This document shows positions 49,634-58,364 of a stretch of DNA of 64,000 bases, one piece after another. The position numbers and the translations under genes were made by a program. Location: NCBI GenBank assembly GCA_964519895.1, contig CAZFLE010000014.1, positions 1-64,000 on the forward strand. The letters run 5' to 3'. Every line of letters begins with the position of its first letter. Positions within the stretch are counted from its first letter, which is position 1. This DNA is from CAYFPX01 sp964519895. Lineage in GTDB: Bacteria > Myxococcota_A > UBA796 > CAJQPC01. The notes beneath the pieces are model-generated. The model searched no databases. It was not told where the DNA came from and saw only the letters and a list, made by a program, of their open reading frames with translations.

Positions 49634-51441
49634 ACCCTGGTGACGTGATCGAGTCCTGGACCCTCCGGGAGAGGCTGGGCCGGGGTGCCCAGGGCGAGGT
49701 CTGGCTCTCATCGAGCCCCGGCGACGCGCCCGACGTGGCGATCAAGGTCCTGGATCCGGTCACGGCCGTCGCCGACGAGGACTGGCTCACGCGCCTGCGC
49801 AGCGAGGCCCAGACCCTCGCCAGGCTGGACCACCCCGCCATCGTCAAGCTCCTGGAGTCCGACCTGGACCACACACCGCCGTACCTGGTGATGGAGTGGG
49901 TCGAAGGCGAGACCTTGCGGGCGCGCATCAAGCGTCTCGGGGCGTTGGGGGTCGAAGACGCCCTGGAGCTCGCCACCCAGGTCGCGTCGGCGCTGAGGCA
50001 CCTGCATGACCACGGCATCGCCCACCGGGACATCAAGCCTGAGAACCTGCTGTTGGCCCACCAGAACAGCAACGCCGTCAAGCTGGTGGACTTCGGAATC
50101 GCCCTGCAGTCCGGAGCCGCCCGGCTGACCCAGCCGGGCAGGATCTGGGGCTCCCTGCCCTACCTCCCGCCCGAGGCCATCGAGAGCGACGAACCGGTCG
50201 ACGGCTACAGCCAGGACCTCTACGGCCTGGGCGTCGTGCTCTACGAGGCCCTGACCGGCAAAGAGGCCTTTCCACTGGGTGATCTGCCGACCCTGGATCA
50301 GCAGCGCATCCAGATCATGCGCCGCAAGCGGAACCTGGATGCGCTGATCCTGGACCCGATCCACTTCGGGGGGCCACTGCGTGGCCTGGTCCGGGAGTTG
50401 ACGGCCCGAGACCAGACCCAACGGCCAGCGAGCGCCGCAGAGCTGCTGGAACGCATCGATCAGCTTGGGGCCATCACCGCGGCCACGGTCGAACAGACCC
50501 CGGACCCGCCCCACGAGACGGTGGACACCGAGGAGCTGCCCCCGCTACCGCCGGCCCCGGCCCGCCCCCCCCCTCTGCCCGAGAAGACCGAGCCGATGCC
50601 GGTCCGGCCGCCCCCGGCGCCCGGTCCGCCACCCCCGGTCATCCCGCCGGTGCCGCGCAGTCCGCCACCGCGCGTCATCGGGGCATCCGGCCCACCAAGG
50701 GTCGCCTGGCTGGGGGGTGCGGCCGTCCTTGGGCTGCTGCTGGGGGTGGCGCTCTGGACGGCGATCTCACCTTCCGAGATCGAGCCAGCCCCAGCCGCAG
50801 AGCCAGCTCGCGCTGACCCGCTGGCCGCCGGCCAGAAGGCCCCCGAGGTCTTGAGACCGCAGGTCCCACCAGAAGAACCAGATCCAGAACCGGATCCCCA
50901 GCCCAAGCCGGCCCCGCCCACCTCGCGCCCTTCCAAGGCTGCACTGCCTGCGGCAGAGCCACTGGGGTCGGTCACCCGCACCGGCAAGGCCCCCCGAACC
51001 ATCACGGCCAGCACCGTGCTGCAGCGGGGGTGCACCGTAGACGGCGCCAAGCAGGACTGTTCCCCCGCGTTCCTGAGCGATGGCCGAGGCGACACCGCAT
51101 GGTGCGAAGGGGTCGCGGGCACCGGCACGGGCCACTACCTGGAGCTCGAATTCGCCATGTCCCGCACCTTGCGGGGCCTGGAATTCGACAACGGCTACTG
51201 GAAGGACTCTCGCACCTACGCGAGCAACGGCCGAGTCACCCGAGTCGAGGTCGCGACGCTCGAAGGCGAGTCCATTGGGCGCTTCGATGTCGGCGGTGGC
51301 TTTGGAAGACCCGCGACCGTCTCCTTTGCAAGCCCGGTTCGGACCTCGGGACTGCTGGTGACCATCGCCGGCGCCAAGGCTGGCGCTCGTTATGATGACA
51401 TCTGCATCTCGGACCTCAGGGCCCTGGTGGGAAGGGAATGA
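49630..51441 (+). CDS. Transmembrane Ser/Thr kinase with extracytoplasmic discoidin-like module
   Basis: 603-aa receptor kinase. The cytosolic kinase (~res 10-280) is intact: LGRGAQGEVW, VAIKVL, HRDIKPENLLL, DFGIAL, and SLPYLPPEA activation segment. A Pro-rich juxtamembrane stretch leads to one helix (VAWLGGAAVLGLLLGVALWT, ~358-377), a Pro/Glu/Lys linker and a C-terminal module (~458-600: GCTVDGAKQDC, DGRGDTAWCEGVAGTGTG, FDNGYWKDSRTYASNGRV, YDDICISDLR) homologous to those on the two L,D-transpeptidases. By topology the module faces the periplasm or wall; binding of peptidoglycan or glycan could control the kinase, as PASTA domains do in PknB, but with a different fold. Coupled to the pseudokinase gene upstream and the VanX-type gene downstream (ATGA each). 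Confidence 0.9.
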   Translation: MNPGDVIESWTLRERLGRGAQGEVWLSSSPGDAPDVAIKVLDPVTAVADEDWLTRLRSEAQTLARLDHPAIVKLLESDLDHTPPYLVMEWVEGETLRARIKRLGALGVEDALELATQVASALRHLHDHGIAHRDIKPENLLLAHQNSNAVKLVDFGIALQSGAARLTQPGRIWGSLPYLPPEAIESDEPVDGYSQDLYGLGVVLYEALTGKEAFPLGDLPTLDQQRIQIMRRKRNLDALILDPIHFGGPLRGLVRELTARDQTQRPASAAELLERIDQLGAITAATVEQTPDPPHETVDTEELPPLPPAPARPPPLPEKTEPMPVRPPPAPGPPPPVIPPVPRSPPPRVIGASGPPRVAWLGGAAVLGLLLGVALWTAISPSEIEPAPAAEPARADPLAAGQKAPEVLRPQVPPEEPDPEPDPQPKPAPPTSRPSKAALPAAEPLGSVTRTGKAPRTITASTVLQRGCTVDGAKQDCSPAFLSDGRGDTAWCEGVAGTGTGHYLELEFAMSRTLRGLEFDNGYWKDSRTYASNGRVTRVEVATLEGESIGRFDVGGGFGRPATVSFASPVRTSGLLVTIAGAKAGARYDDICISDLRALVGRE

Positions 51442-53534
51442 CCCAAAGGATCAGCCACAACGCCCGTCGGTTGCTGAGTCCACTCACCTTCGCGATCGGC
51501 ACGGTGTGCCTGACCGCATCGGTTGGATCTGCGCAGGATCCGCTGCCTGGAACCCGCTCCTCGGCCCACAGCCTCCACCCCACCTTCCTGGACCTGGCGC
51601 TGCCTGTAGAGGGCCACCTCTTCCTGCCCGAGGCCGCGCCCGCGGCGTGGGAGCCCCTCTTGGAGGCCGTGGTGGCCGGGCGGCTGGGCTACCGCATCGA
51701 CGTGGCCATCGGAGCTGGCCAGAACAACGTCGAGGACTCGATCAGGGTCTCGAGCAAGGTGGAGGGCAAGGGCCGGCTGGCGGTTCCCGCAGACGGCGAA
51801 TATCCTAGGCTCGACAGCTGCTACACCAAGGCCGAGACGCCTGGCAGCGACCTCCAGTCCTGGGTCTGGTACCCCCCCGCCGACATGTCGCCGCGCAGGC
51901 AGCTCGAGTGCGTGCTGAAGATCACGGATCGAATCTGGTCAGTCGGGGATGACAGCACCACGGTGCCCCACCTACGGGGCCGCGACGACGGAACGCGAGG
52001 CTTGCTCGCTTGGGCACACGAGCCCAAGGAAGCCAAGGCCAGGCGCGAGCGTGGCGATCTGAGCGGGACGTGGGCATTTGACGACGGCGGGGTGTACGAA
52101 GCCAGACCCCTCGATCGCAGCATCCGCGGCACCCGCGTCATGAATGGCGAGTGGACGACGCCCCAGGGCCAGGCCTTGGCCGTCGAGGGGCTCATCGACG
52201 AGAGCGTTCCAGCCTTCCGCGTGTTCCGTTCCGGCAAGGACACCAGCGCCGAGATGTTCGAGTTGGTGCCGGCACACCGCTCCAGCCCGGCCAAGGCCCC
52301 GGTCGTCGTGCACCTCAAGAAGGACACGCCATCGCCCTGGAGCCTGGTGGTCGAAGAGGTCATGTCGGACCGCCACGGGGCCCCCGTGCTCGTGTCCAAG
52401 TCGTCCAAGCCTCCTCGTCAGCTGCAGCGGTCCGAGGACTCTCTGCTGATCCTCCTCCGATTCGACACCGGACGGGACCGCCCCCAGGTGACTCTTCGCG
52501 GAAACGGCTGGCTCGTCGACTCTGTGGAGAAGGCGCTGAGCCGGATTCCGCCACCGATGGGCCCTGTGGATCTGGTGGACGAGTCCGACTTCAACAAGCC
52601 GCTCGAGGACGGGAGGGTAGCGGTCGTCCGAATGCCTGCAGGCCAGGCCAAGCAGGACGACATGCTCGGAGCCCTGTCCTTGTCCTGGGCGCTGCTCAAG
52701 AGCCGCCAGCCCCCCGAAGTGCGGTGGGTAGGCACCCAAGACGGCGACGAAGGCATCCTGGAATGGGGAGGGGCCAGACGCTGGGCCTTTGCCAACGACA
52801 AGGCCTTCCGCGCTGAGCCCGTCAGCGGCGCCTTCGGCGTGTTCCCGGGTGCAGGCGTGGACGCCGAGCCTCAGGGCACCTGGTTCCGTGGAGCGGACCG
52901 GGTGGTCGTCGCAGCCGGCAAGGTCATGCGGGACCGCAGGGCTTGGCACCTCCACGTTCGAGACTCGCTCGAGGCCGAGGGCTTGCTCAGATTGGACCAG
53001 GTGCTGGGCGACACTGTGGTCGACCTACGTTACGCGACAGTCGACAACTTCCTGGGCACGGAGGTCTACCCAGAGAGCGCGGGCTGCTACATGACGCCTG
53101 CCAGCTCCGCGGCGTTGTTCAAGGCCAACGAGGCCATCCATGCGCGGGGTCTCGGCTTTGTCATCTACGACTGCTACCGTCCGCTCTCGGTCCAGCGCAA
53201 GATGTGGGAGCTCGTGCCGATCAGGGGTTTTGTGGCCCGGCCTGTCGGCAACGGCAGCAGCCACAACCGGGCCACGGCGATCGACCTGGGACTCGTTGAC
53301 AGCCTGGGCCGGCGCCTGCTGATGCCCACCGAGCATGACGACTTCAGCGAGAACGCAGCTTCCGCCGCCACACGCGGGATCCCCCAGGCCGCCATCGACA
53401 ACCGCACCTTGTTGAAGGCCACAATGCTCCAGGCCGGGTTCACCGGGATCCGCACCGAGTGGTGGCATTTTGTCGGACCCGATGCCTCCGGTAGCAGGGC
53501 CATGGACGTGGACTTTCCAGAGTCTCGGCTCTGA
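51438..53534 (+). CDS. Secreted D-Ala-D-Ala dipeptidase (VanX-type) with ~500-aa N-terminal region
   Basis: 698-aa exported protein; signal around LLSPLTFAIGTVCLTASVGS|AQ. Residues ~520-698 are a peptidase M15D domain: VVDLRYATVDNFLG, YDCYRPLSVQ (substrate Arg), the zinc motif SSHNRATAIDLG (His then Asp seven residues on), and EWWHF (catalytic Glu, zinc His), so all VanX catalytic elements are present. It should cleave D-Ala-D-Ala or related termini in the periplasm. The preceding ~480 residues (for example GRLAVPADGEYPRLDSCYTK, GDLSGTWAFDDGGVYEARPL) match nothing I know; normal VanX is only ~200 aa and cytosolic. The gene overlaps the sensor kinase (ATGA), tying D-Ala chemistry to that signal. 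Glycopeptide resistance is not implied: no VanH/VanA-like genes are here. Confidence 0.85.
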   Translation: MTQRISHNARRLLSPLTFAIGTVCLTASVGSAQDPLPGTRSSAHSLHPTFLDLALPVEGHLFLPEAAPAAWEPLLEAVVAGRLGYRIDVAIGAGQNNVEDSIRVSSKVEGKGRLAVPADGEYPRLDSCYTKAETPGSDLQSWVWYPPADMSPRRQLECVLKITDRIWSVGDDSTTVPHLRGRDDGTRGLLAWAHEPKEAKARRERGDLSGTWAFDDGGVYEARPLDRSIRGTRVMNGEWTTPQGQALAVEGLIDESVPAFRVFRSGKDTSAEMFELVPAHRSSPAKAPVVVHLKKDTPSPWSLVVEEVMSDRHGAPVLVSKSSKPPRQLQRSEDSLLILLRFDTGRDRPQVTLRGNGWLVDSVEKALSRIPPPMGPVDLVDESDFNKPLEDGRVAVVRMPAGQAKQDDMLGALSLSWALLKSRQPPEVRWVGTQDGDEGILEWGGARRWAFANDKAFRAEPVSGAFGVFPGAGVDAEPQGTWFRGADRVVVAAGKVMRDRRAWHLHVRDSLEAEGLLRLDQVLGDTVVDLRYATVDNFLGTEVYPESAGCYMTPASSAALFKANEAIHARGLGFVIYDCYRPLSVQRKMWELVPIRGFVARPVGNGSSHNRATAIDLGLVDSLGRRLLMPTEHDDFSENAASAATRGIPQAAIDNRTLLKATMLQAGFTGIRTEWWHFVGPDASGSRAMDVDFPESRL

Positions 53535-53697
53535 ATCGGCCGGGTCACCGTAGTTGATCGGACGATGGCGACGCAATCGTCCGTCCTGCTGCTGTGACTG
53601 TGCTGACGTCGTGGCTCGCGTCACGTCGAGGCACAGGCGCGGCGGCAGGGCGGGCGAGGGCGAGCCAGGGCCGGTCCACTTCGGTGATCCGGCCGAT
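53535..53697. repeat. Long-range inverted repeat in convergent intergenic region
   Basis: ATCGGCCGGGTCACC (53535-53549) and GGTGATCCGGCCGAT (53683-53697) are complementary at 14 of 15 positions and bracket almost the whole 173-bp gap between the dipeptidase gene and the convergent tail-anchored protein gene. It may be part of a bidirectional terminator or a short repetitive element; it encloses the hairpin at 53559-53583. Confidence 0.55.
53559..53583. terminator. Candidate bidirectional terminator hairpin
   Basis: CGGACGAT (53559-53566) pairs perfectly with ATCGTCCG (53576-53583) around a 9-nt loop, 25 bp after the dipeptidase stop. No U-run follows on either strand, as is common in GC-rich genomes, so factor-independent termination is uncertain. 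Confidence 0.4.
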
Positions 53698-53707
53698 GAC
53701 GTCACTG

Positions 53708-54511
53708 CTACAGCAACAGCCCGAGCACGGCCAGCGCCACCACGAGCAACGCGACAGCCCACCAAGGCGGACCCCTGTGTACCGGGGGTAGCGGCTCGGG
53801 CAGCGCCACGGGCGTCTGCCAGACCGGGGGGGGCAGCGGCGGTGGCTCAGGCGGATTGCGAGGGGCCGCGAGGCCGTCCCTGGCCCGCTCCAGACCCTCG
53901 AGCAACTCCCGGGCCGTGACGGCACCGGGCCCCAGCTCGCGGACCAGCTCCAGGGTGTCCACTCCGCTCGCAAAGTTCCCTGCCATGGCCCTCGCCAGTC
54001 CGTCCAGCTGCGCCACCAGGTGGCTCTCCCAGTCTCCTGGGACGCTGCCCAAGACGTCGGGGGGGAGTCCCTCCCGAGCCGGGTCCCGGATCCGCAAGAT
54101 GCGCAGCTGGGACTCTTCGCGCAGGACTCTCAGGTCCCGGAGCGCAACCGTAGGCCTGGGGACTCGCTGACTGTGGGCCGCGAGCAGCGCGCGATGGAGA
54201 GCCCGCACGTAGTCCGCCACAAGGACCGGCGGGGCCTCTCGCCGATCCGCATCCTCGCCCCAGTCGGCACCCAGGTCCAGCTCGAGCACCGCATACCACC
54301 GATTCAGTCCGAACTGGATCCGGGTGACCGGGACCACGATGCTCCGAGGACCGTGTCCATTGAGTTCGGCGTGCAGTTCTGCGGAGGCCTGGTCCGGATG
54401 GGGCGCGAGCACTGCGCGGGCAGCGGCGCTCGTGTCGTGCCGACAGTGCAGATAGTCGTCGCCGTCGACGAGGATCTCCCACACGTCGATCCGTCGCAGT
54501 TGGTCCTTCAG
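53708..54511 (-). CDS. Tail-anchored hypothetical protein
   Basis: 267-aa protein with one C-terminal membrane helix (WWAVALLVVALAVLGLLL) after a Pro-rich stretch (PPEPPPLPPPVWQTPVALPE), so the bulk faces the cytosol. Residues 1-190 are alpha/beta (QLRRIDVWEILVDGDDYLH, RSIVVPVTRIQFGLNRWYAV) with no recognised motif. The frame's first standard start is GTG 54484 without a Shine-Dalgarno; CTG 54511 has GGAGG five nt upstream and gives the natural-looking N-terminus (M)KDQLRRIDVW, so I prefer it, with GTG as fallback. It is divergent from the membrane pseudokinase gene and convergent with the dipeptidase gene. Position and topology suggest a cytosolic adaptor of the cassette. Confidence 0.6.
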   Translation of the reverse strand: MKDQLRRIDVWEILVDGDDYLHCRHDTSAAARAVLAPHPDQASAELHAELNGHGPRSIVVPVTRIQFGLNRWYAVLELDLGADWGEDADRREAPPVLVADYVRALHRALLAAHSQRVPRPTVALRDLRVLREESQLRILRIRDPAREGLPPDVLGSVPGDWESHLVAQLDGLARAMAGNFASGVDTLELVRELGPGAVTARELLEGLERARDGLAAPRNPPEPPPLPPPVWQTPVALPEPLPPVHRGPPWWAVALLVVALAVLGLLL

Positions 54512-54604
54512 TCCTGCCTCCGGGCACCATGATAGCCTGCGACCCGCGCACCAGGCGCAAGCCAGACCAGACCTCTGAGAGGCGGCCGGTCCAAGGTGGA
54601 ACCG

Positions 54605-56065
54605 ATGGCAGAGACGGTCGTGAAGTGGAACGTGGCGGAATTGGTCACCGGCTCAGAGCGTGTCGGGCACCTGGACTACACGTCGAAGCGGGACGCCCGG
54701 GCCCACGTCAAACTGCTCGGCAAGGTGACACCACGAGATGGCGGGCACCTCACGCCGTCTTCGGCGATCATCGATGACGATCTGGGTCCGATGCACCTGG
54801 TGCGAGTCGAGCTCAGAGCCCCTCAGGGCCTGCCCTTCGAGCGTGCCCTGACCATGGGCGAGGCCCGGGGACTGAGCCACGACCTCAAGCTCAAGGTCAT
54901 CACCAACCTGGCCTCGTTGCTCGAGAACATCCACATGGGTGAGCGCAAGATTCAGCCACTGGTCGATCCGGCGGACGTGTTGGTGTTCGAGACCGGCGCC
55001 GTCCTGGTCCTGCGTGTCTACGACTTCGGCCAGGACCAACCCTCCCTGCCTCGGGGTCTGGATCTCCGCCACGCACCGGTCGAGGCCCGCACCGTGATGA
55101 GCAAGGGGCGTGGGCAGCCCCTGGGCGTGTGCGGACTGGTCTGGTCGGCTGGACACCTGGCCAGGGCACTGGGGCTGGACACCGGCGCGGTGACCCAGGC
55201 GCTGCACAACAATCCGGCCCACCGACACCAAGACGTGGAGCTGTTCATCGCGTCCCTGCGTGACGATCTGAACCTGCAACAGACCAAGCCGCCGATCTTC
55301 GGACCGACTGTGGCGCCGGACCCACAGGAGCCTGAGCGCGAGCCCGAGCGTGAGCCGCCGCCCCCGGCCCCTCCAGAGCCCAAGCCCCCGCCCCCCGTTC
55401 CGCCGCCCGGACCCGGGGTCGAGCCCATCAAGTGGCAGTGGGCCCTCTACCTGGGCGGTGTCGCGCTGGCGGGTGCTCTGGTGGTGTACCTGCTCTGGCC
55501 GGACCCCCCGCCCAAGAAGCTGGATCCGGTGGAGCCTCCCGTGAAGCCCATCACCCCCATCGGCAAGACCTCTGGCAGCAGGGACACCGGAGCCCAGCGG
55601 GTCGAAGAGATCTCGCCGAGCCGCGCCACGGCCAGCGTGGCGTCGACCATGGCCTGTCGGGTCCTCGGCGCAAAGGTCGACTGCGACGCCAGCCTGGCCC
55701 TGGACGACGACCGAGACACGGCGTGGTGCTACCCAGTCGGTACCCGAGACGGCACGGCCTACATCGACGTCGCGGTGCCCAGCGACCGACAGGTCGTCGG
55801 CGTCTATCTGTCCAACGGCTACCAGAAGTCCCACGCCGTCTGGTCCGGAAACGGCCGCCTGCGCAGCGTTCGCTTCGAGAGCGCGAACACTTCCCAGGAC
55901 GTCGAATTGTCCATCGATCAATTCAAGCGCGACGAGCGCGTGAAGCTCAAGGGCATGACCATCCGGGACTCATTGCGCATGGTCGTCACCGACGCACGAC
56001 GCCCGGACGGCGCCGAAGACATCTGCTTGACCGAGATCCAGCTCAGCGTGCGACCCCGGAACTGA
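54605..56065 (+). CDS. Membrane pseudokinase-like protein with discoidin-like module
   Basis: 486-aa protein. The cytosolic half (~res 1-230) looks like an eroded kinase: after the helix NLASLLENIHMG the catalytic loop reads QPLVDPADVLVFETGAVLV, lacking HRD, and ends VYDFG, where DFG survives. Then a Pro/Glu/Arg-rich segment, one membrane helix (WALYLGGVALAGALVVYLLW, ~279-298), and an outside module (~343-482: CRVLGAKVDC, DDDRDTAWCYPVGTRDG, LSNGYQKSHAVWSGNGR, EDICLTEIQL) shared with the L,D-transpeptidases and the kinase at 49630. ATG 54605 has AAGGTGG five nt before it; GTG 54596 is an alternative. It may dimerise with, or compete with, the active kinase for the same ligand. Confidence 0.7.
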   Translation: MAETVVKWNVAELVTGSERVGHLDYTSKRDARAHVKLLGKVTPRDGGHLTPSSAIIDDDLGPMHLVRVELRAPQGLPFERALTMGEARGLSHDLKLKVITNLASLLENIHMGERKIQPLVDPADVLVFETGAVLVLRVYDFGQDQPSLPRGLDLRHAPVEARTVMSKGRGQPLGVCGLVWSAGHLARALGLDTGAVTQALHNNPAHRHQDVELFIASLRDDLNLQQTKPPIFGPTVAPDPQEPEREPEREPPPPAPPEPKPPPPVPPPGPGVEPIKWQWALYLGGVALAGALVVYLLWPDPPPKKLDPVEPPVKPITPIGKTSGSRDTGAQRVEEISPSRATASVASTMACRVLGAKVDCDASLALDDDRDTAWCYPVGTRDGTAYIDVAVPSDRQVVGVYLSNGYQKSHAVWSGNGRLRSVRFESANTSQDVELSIDQFKRDERVKLKGMTIRDSLRMVVTDARRPDGAEDICLTEIQLSVRPRN

Positions 56066-56075
56066 AGACCCGAAT

Positions 56076-58364
56076 TCACTCCACCAGCGTCAGGCCCCTG
56101 ACGCTCTGCGGCGCGTAGCCGCTCGGCCAGATCGTGGACCCGGAGTAGACCGCCCCCAAGAGTGTGGCTCCCGTGAGCACTGCGCCGGTCAGATCTGCGT
56201 CCTGGAGCCTGGCACTGCTCAGATCGGCGTACCGCAGATCGGCATTCTCCAGGTTGGCACCCCGCAGATCCGTGCCGATCAGGTCAGCACCCTCGAGCTG
56301 GGCGCCCTCCAGGTTGGCACCGAACAGGTCCAGACCCTCGAGCGAGGCCCCAGACAGGGAGACCCCCTTGAGATTGCTGCCTTGCAAGGACACGCCGGAC
56401 AGCGTGTGATCGGTCAGGTCGGCGGCTCTGAGATCCGTGTGTGGCCCTAACACCACGACGCCATGGGGAGCAGACCCGGAGAATCGCGTACGGCTGTCGA
56501 CCAGGGCGCCCGCGAGGCGGGCCTGGGACAGCTGGGCTCCCCCGAGATCGGCCGCACACAGGTTGGCCCGGGTCAGGTCCGCCCCCTCCAAGTTGGCGCC
56601 GGTCAAGCGGGCGCCACGCAGATCGGTCCTGCGCAAGCTCGCACTGACCAGCACTGCCCGCCGCAGGCCACTGCCCGCCATCCTGGCCCGGGAGAGGTCG
56701 GCGCCAGTCAAGTCCGCCTCACTCAGGTCGGCGCCCATCAGGGCGAGTCTGGACAGGTCCATCCCGGCGAGCTGCGCCCCGCTGAGCTGAGCCTTGGGCC
56801 CCACGACGAGCGTCCCGGCCGGCAGCCCGTTGGGGCCGGACACCGACTCGGGCCACTCCATGTGGCCGTCGAACAGAGTTCCGTCCAGGCGGGCGCTGCT
56901 CATGTGGGCGCCCTCCAGAGTCGCCCCGACCAGGTTGGCGCCTCGCAAGTCGGCGCCCTGCATTCGAGCCTCTGTCAGCACCGCGTCGCGCAGGTTGGCC
57001 CCCCGCAACACCGCATACTTCAGGTTCGCGTGGCTCAGATCTGCGCCACCCAGGTCAGTCCCCACGAGCACCGCCTCGTGAAGGTCCGCTCGGGTGAGAT
57101 CGCGCCCTGACAGGTCCTTGCCCGACAGGTCCTCGCCCGCCAGGTCGCGGCCCAGGTGCACCCGCTCTCCGCCCTGAACCCGCTGGAGGAGGTCGACGCC
57201 CTGCTCGACCTGAGGCAGCACCACCACGTGCTCCACACCGTCCACCACCACCGTCTTGCCCGTGTAGTACTGAAGGAAGTAGGTCAGCCCTTCGATGGCG
57301 GCCGGGCTGTTCGCGGACAGGTCCTCGGTCACCACCGCCCAGTCCTTGGCGGCCCGAGTGCGCAGGTCTTCGGACGCTGCATCGATGCGCGAGCGCAGCT
57401 TTGCCTCTTGCCGCTCCCGCACACTCTGATCCCGCATCTGCTCCAGGAACTCCGAGGTGGCGTCCCCGTCCTGGGACACCAGCAGCTCCGCCAGCGAGGG
57501 CGCCGGCTCGAGTCGGCGCCCCTGGTGGAGCACCACTCGCTCCATTCCTTCCGCCAGCAGCATCGGCGTCTGTCCCCGCACGCCGACATCGACCAGCGCT
57601 TGTCGCACGTAGGCGTGCGCCTCGCCCAGAGTGACCTTGTTGTCCCTGCGCTTCTGCTCGAAGCCGTCAGCCCACCCCCTCAGCGCACCCAACACGAAGT
57701 AGGTGAAGGCACCGTGGCGGGTCTCGTGCAAAGGGCGGGCCTGTTGGCCCTTCGACGCGGCGGTCCACTCGACCTGGTCCCGGTGTTCTGGCAGCGCGAA
57801 GTCCGGCACCAGGGAGCGGTCGTCGGTCAAGGGCACGCCGGTGCGGGAGATGCCGGTGTAGCAGGCATCGATGACCAGGATGGCCTGCCCACCCCCAATC
57901 CATGCGGTGATCTGGTCGACACCGACGGCGTGGTCGTCCAGACGATCGACGCCCTTTGCGGTGTCCCCCAACAGCATCCGCCGTCCGGTGTTCGGGTGGG
58001 CCACCCCGTGACCCGCAAAGTAGAACCAGAAGACACCGTCCTCGCCGACCTGGCTGGCGGCGAGCTGAACGGCCTCGCGGACCTCGTGGGGGTCTGCACC
58101 GATCAGGGGGTGGATCTGTTCCGACGGCACCCCTCGACCCCGCACCAGGAACCGCGCAAATGCATCCGCGTCCCGCGACGCAAACGGCACATCGATCCCC
58201 ATCAGCGGGTACGACTCGTTGCCCACCACCACCGCCGCGTCCTGGGGGGCCCGCTGCCCGCTCTCCTCCCACCGGTCCACGTCGGGCCAGATCCGTTCCG
58301 TGCCCCAGGCCACCGACCCGATCACACCGCTCAGGGCCACCAGGAACGCCAGTCCGCCTCTCAT
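56076..58364 (-). CDS. Secreted caspase-like protease fused to pentapeptide repeats
   Basis: 762-aa exported protein; signal MRGGLAFLVALSGVIGSVAW. The caspase domain (~res 40-300) has catalytic His in FYFAGHGVAHP (~115-125) and Cys in LVIDACYTGISR (~161-172), then GALRGWADG as in the two other caspase-like proteins, with a degenerate EF-hand-like loop (RRDNKVTLGE). A helical linker follows. From ~400 to 745 run long A(D/N)LxG-type pentapeptide repeats (LRGANLVGATLEGAHM, LIGTDLRGANLENADLRYAD) interrupted by two short breaks, forming a right-handed beta-helix. The pairing suggests that the helix docks the protease to a target. It faces the membrane pseudokinase gene (11 bp between stops), closing the envelope cassette. 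Confidence 0.9.
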   Translation of the reverse strand: MRGGLAFLVALSGVIGSVAWGTERIWPDVDRWEESGQRAPQDAAVVVGNESYPLMGIDVPFASRDADAFARFLVRGRGVPSEQIHPLIGADPHEVREAVQLAASQVGEDGVFWFYFAGHGVAHPNTGRRMLLGDTAKGVDRLDDHAVGVDQITAWIGGGQAILVIDACYTGISRTGVPLTDDRSLVPDFALPEHRDQVEWTAASKGQQARPLHETRHGAFTYFVLGALRGWADGFEQKRRDNKVTLGEAHAYVRQALVDVGVRGQTPMLLAEGMERVVLHQGRRLEPAPSLAELLVSQDGDATSEFLEQMRDQSVRERQEAKLRSRIDAASEDLRTRAAKDWAVVTEDLSANSPAAIEGLTYFLQYYTGKTVVVDGVEHVVVLPQVEQGVDLLQRVQGGERVHLGRDLAGEDLSGKDLSGRDLTRADLHEAVLVGTDLGGADLSHANLKYAVLRGANLRDAVLTEARMQGADLRGANLVGATLEGAHMSSARLDGTLFDGHMEWPESVSGPNGLPAGTLVVGPKAQLSGAQLAGMDLSRLALMGADLSEADLTGADLSRARMAGSGLRRAVLVSASLRRTDLRGARLTGANLEGADLTRANLCAADLGGAQLSQARLAGALVDSRTRFSGSAPHGVVVLGPHTDLRAADLTDHTLSGVSLQGSNLKGVSLSGASLEGLDLFGANLEGAQLEGADLIGTDLRGANLENADLRYADLSSARLQDADLTGAVLTGATLLGAVYSGSTIWPSGYAPQSVRGLTLVE

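Noticed and set aside
51438..53534. Glycopeptide (vancomycin) resistance locus
   Set aside because: A VanX-type domain alone is not enough: no D-Lac ligase, VanH dehydrogenase or VanRS-type system is present, and the protein is exported, unlike resistance VanX.
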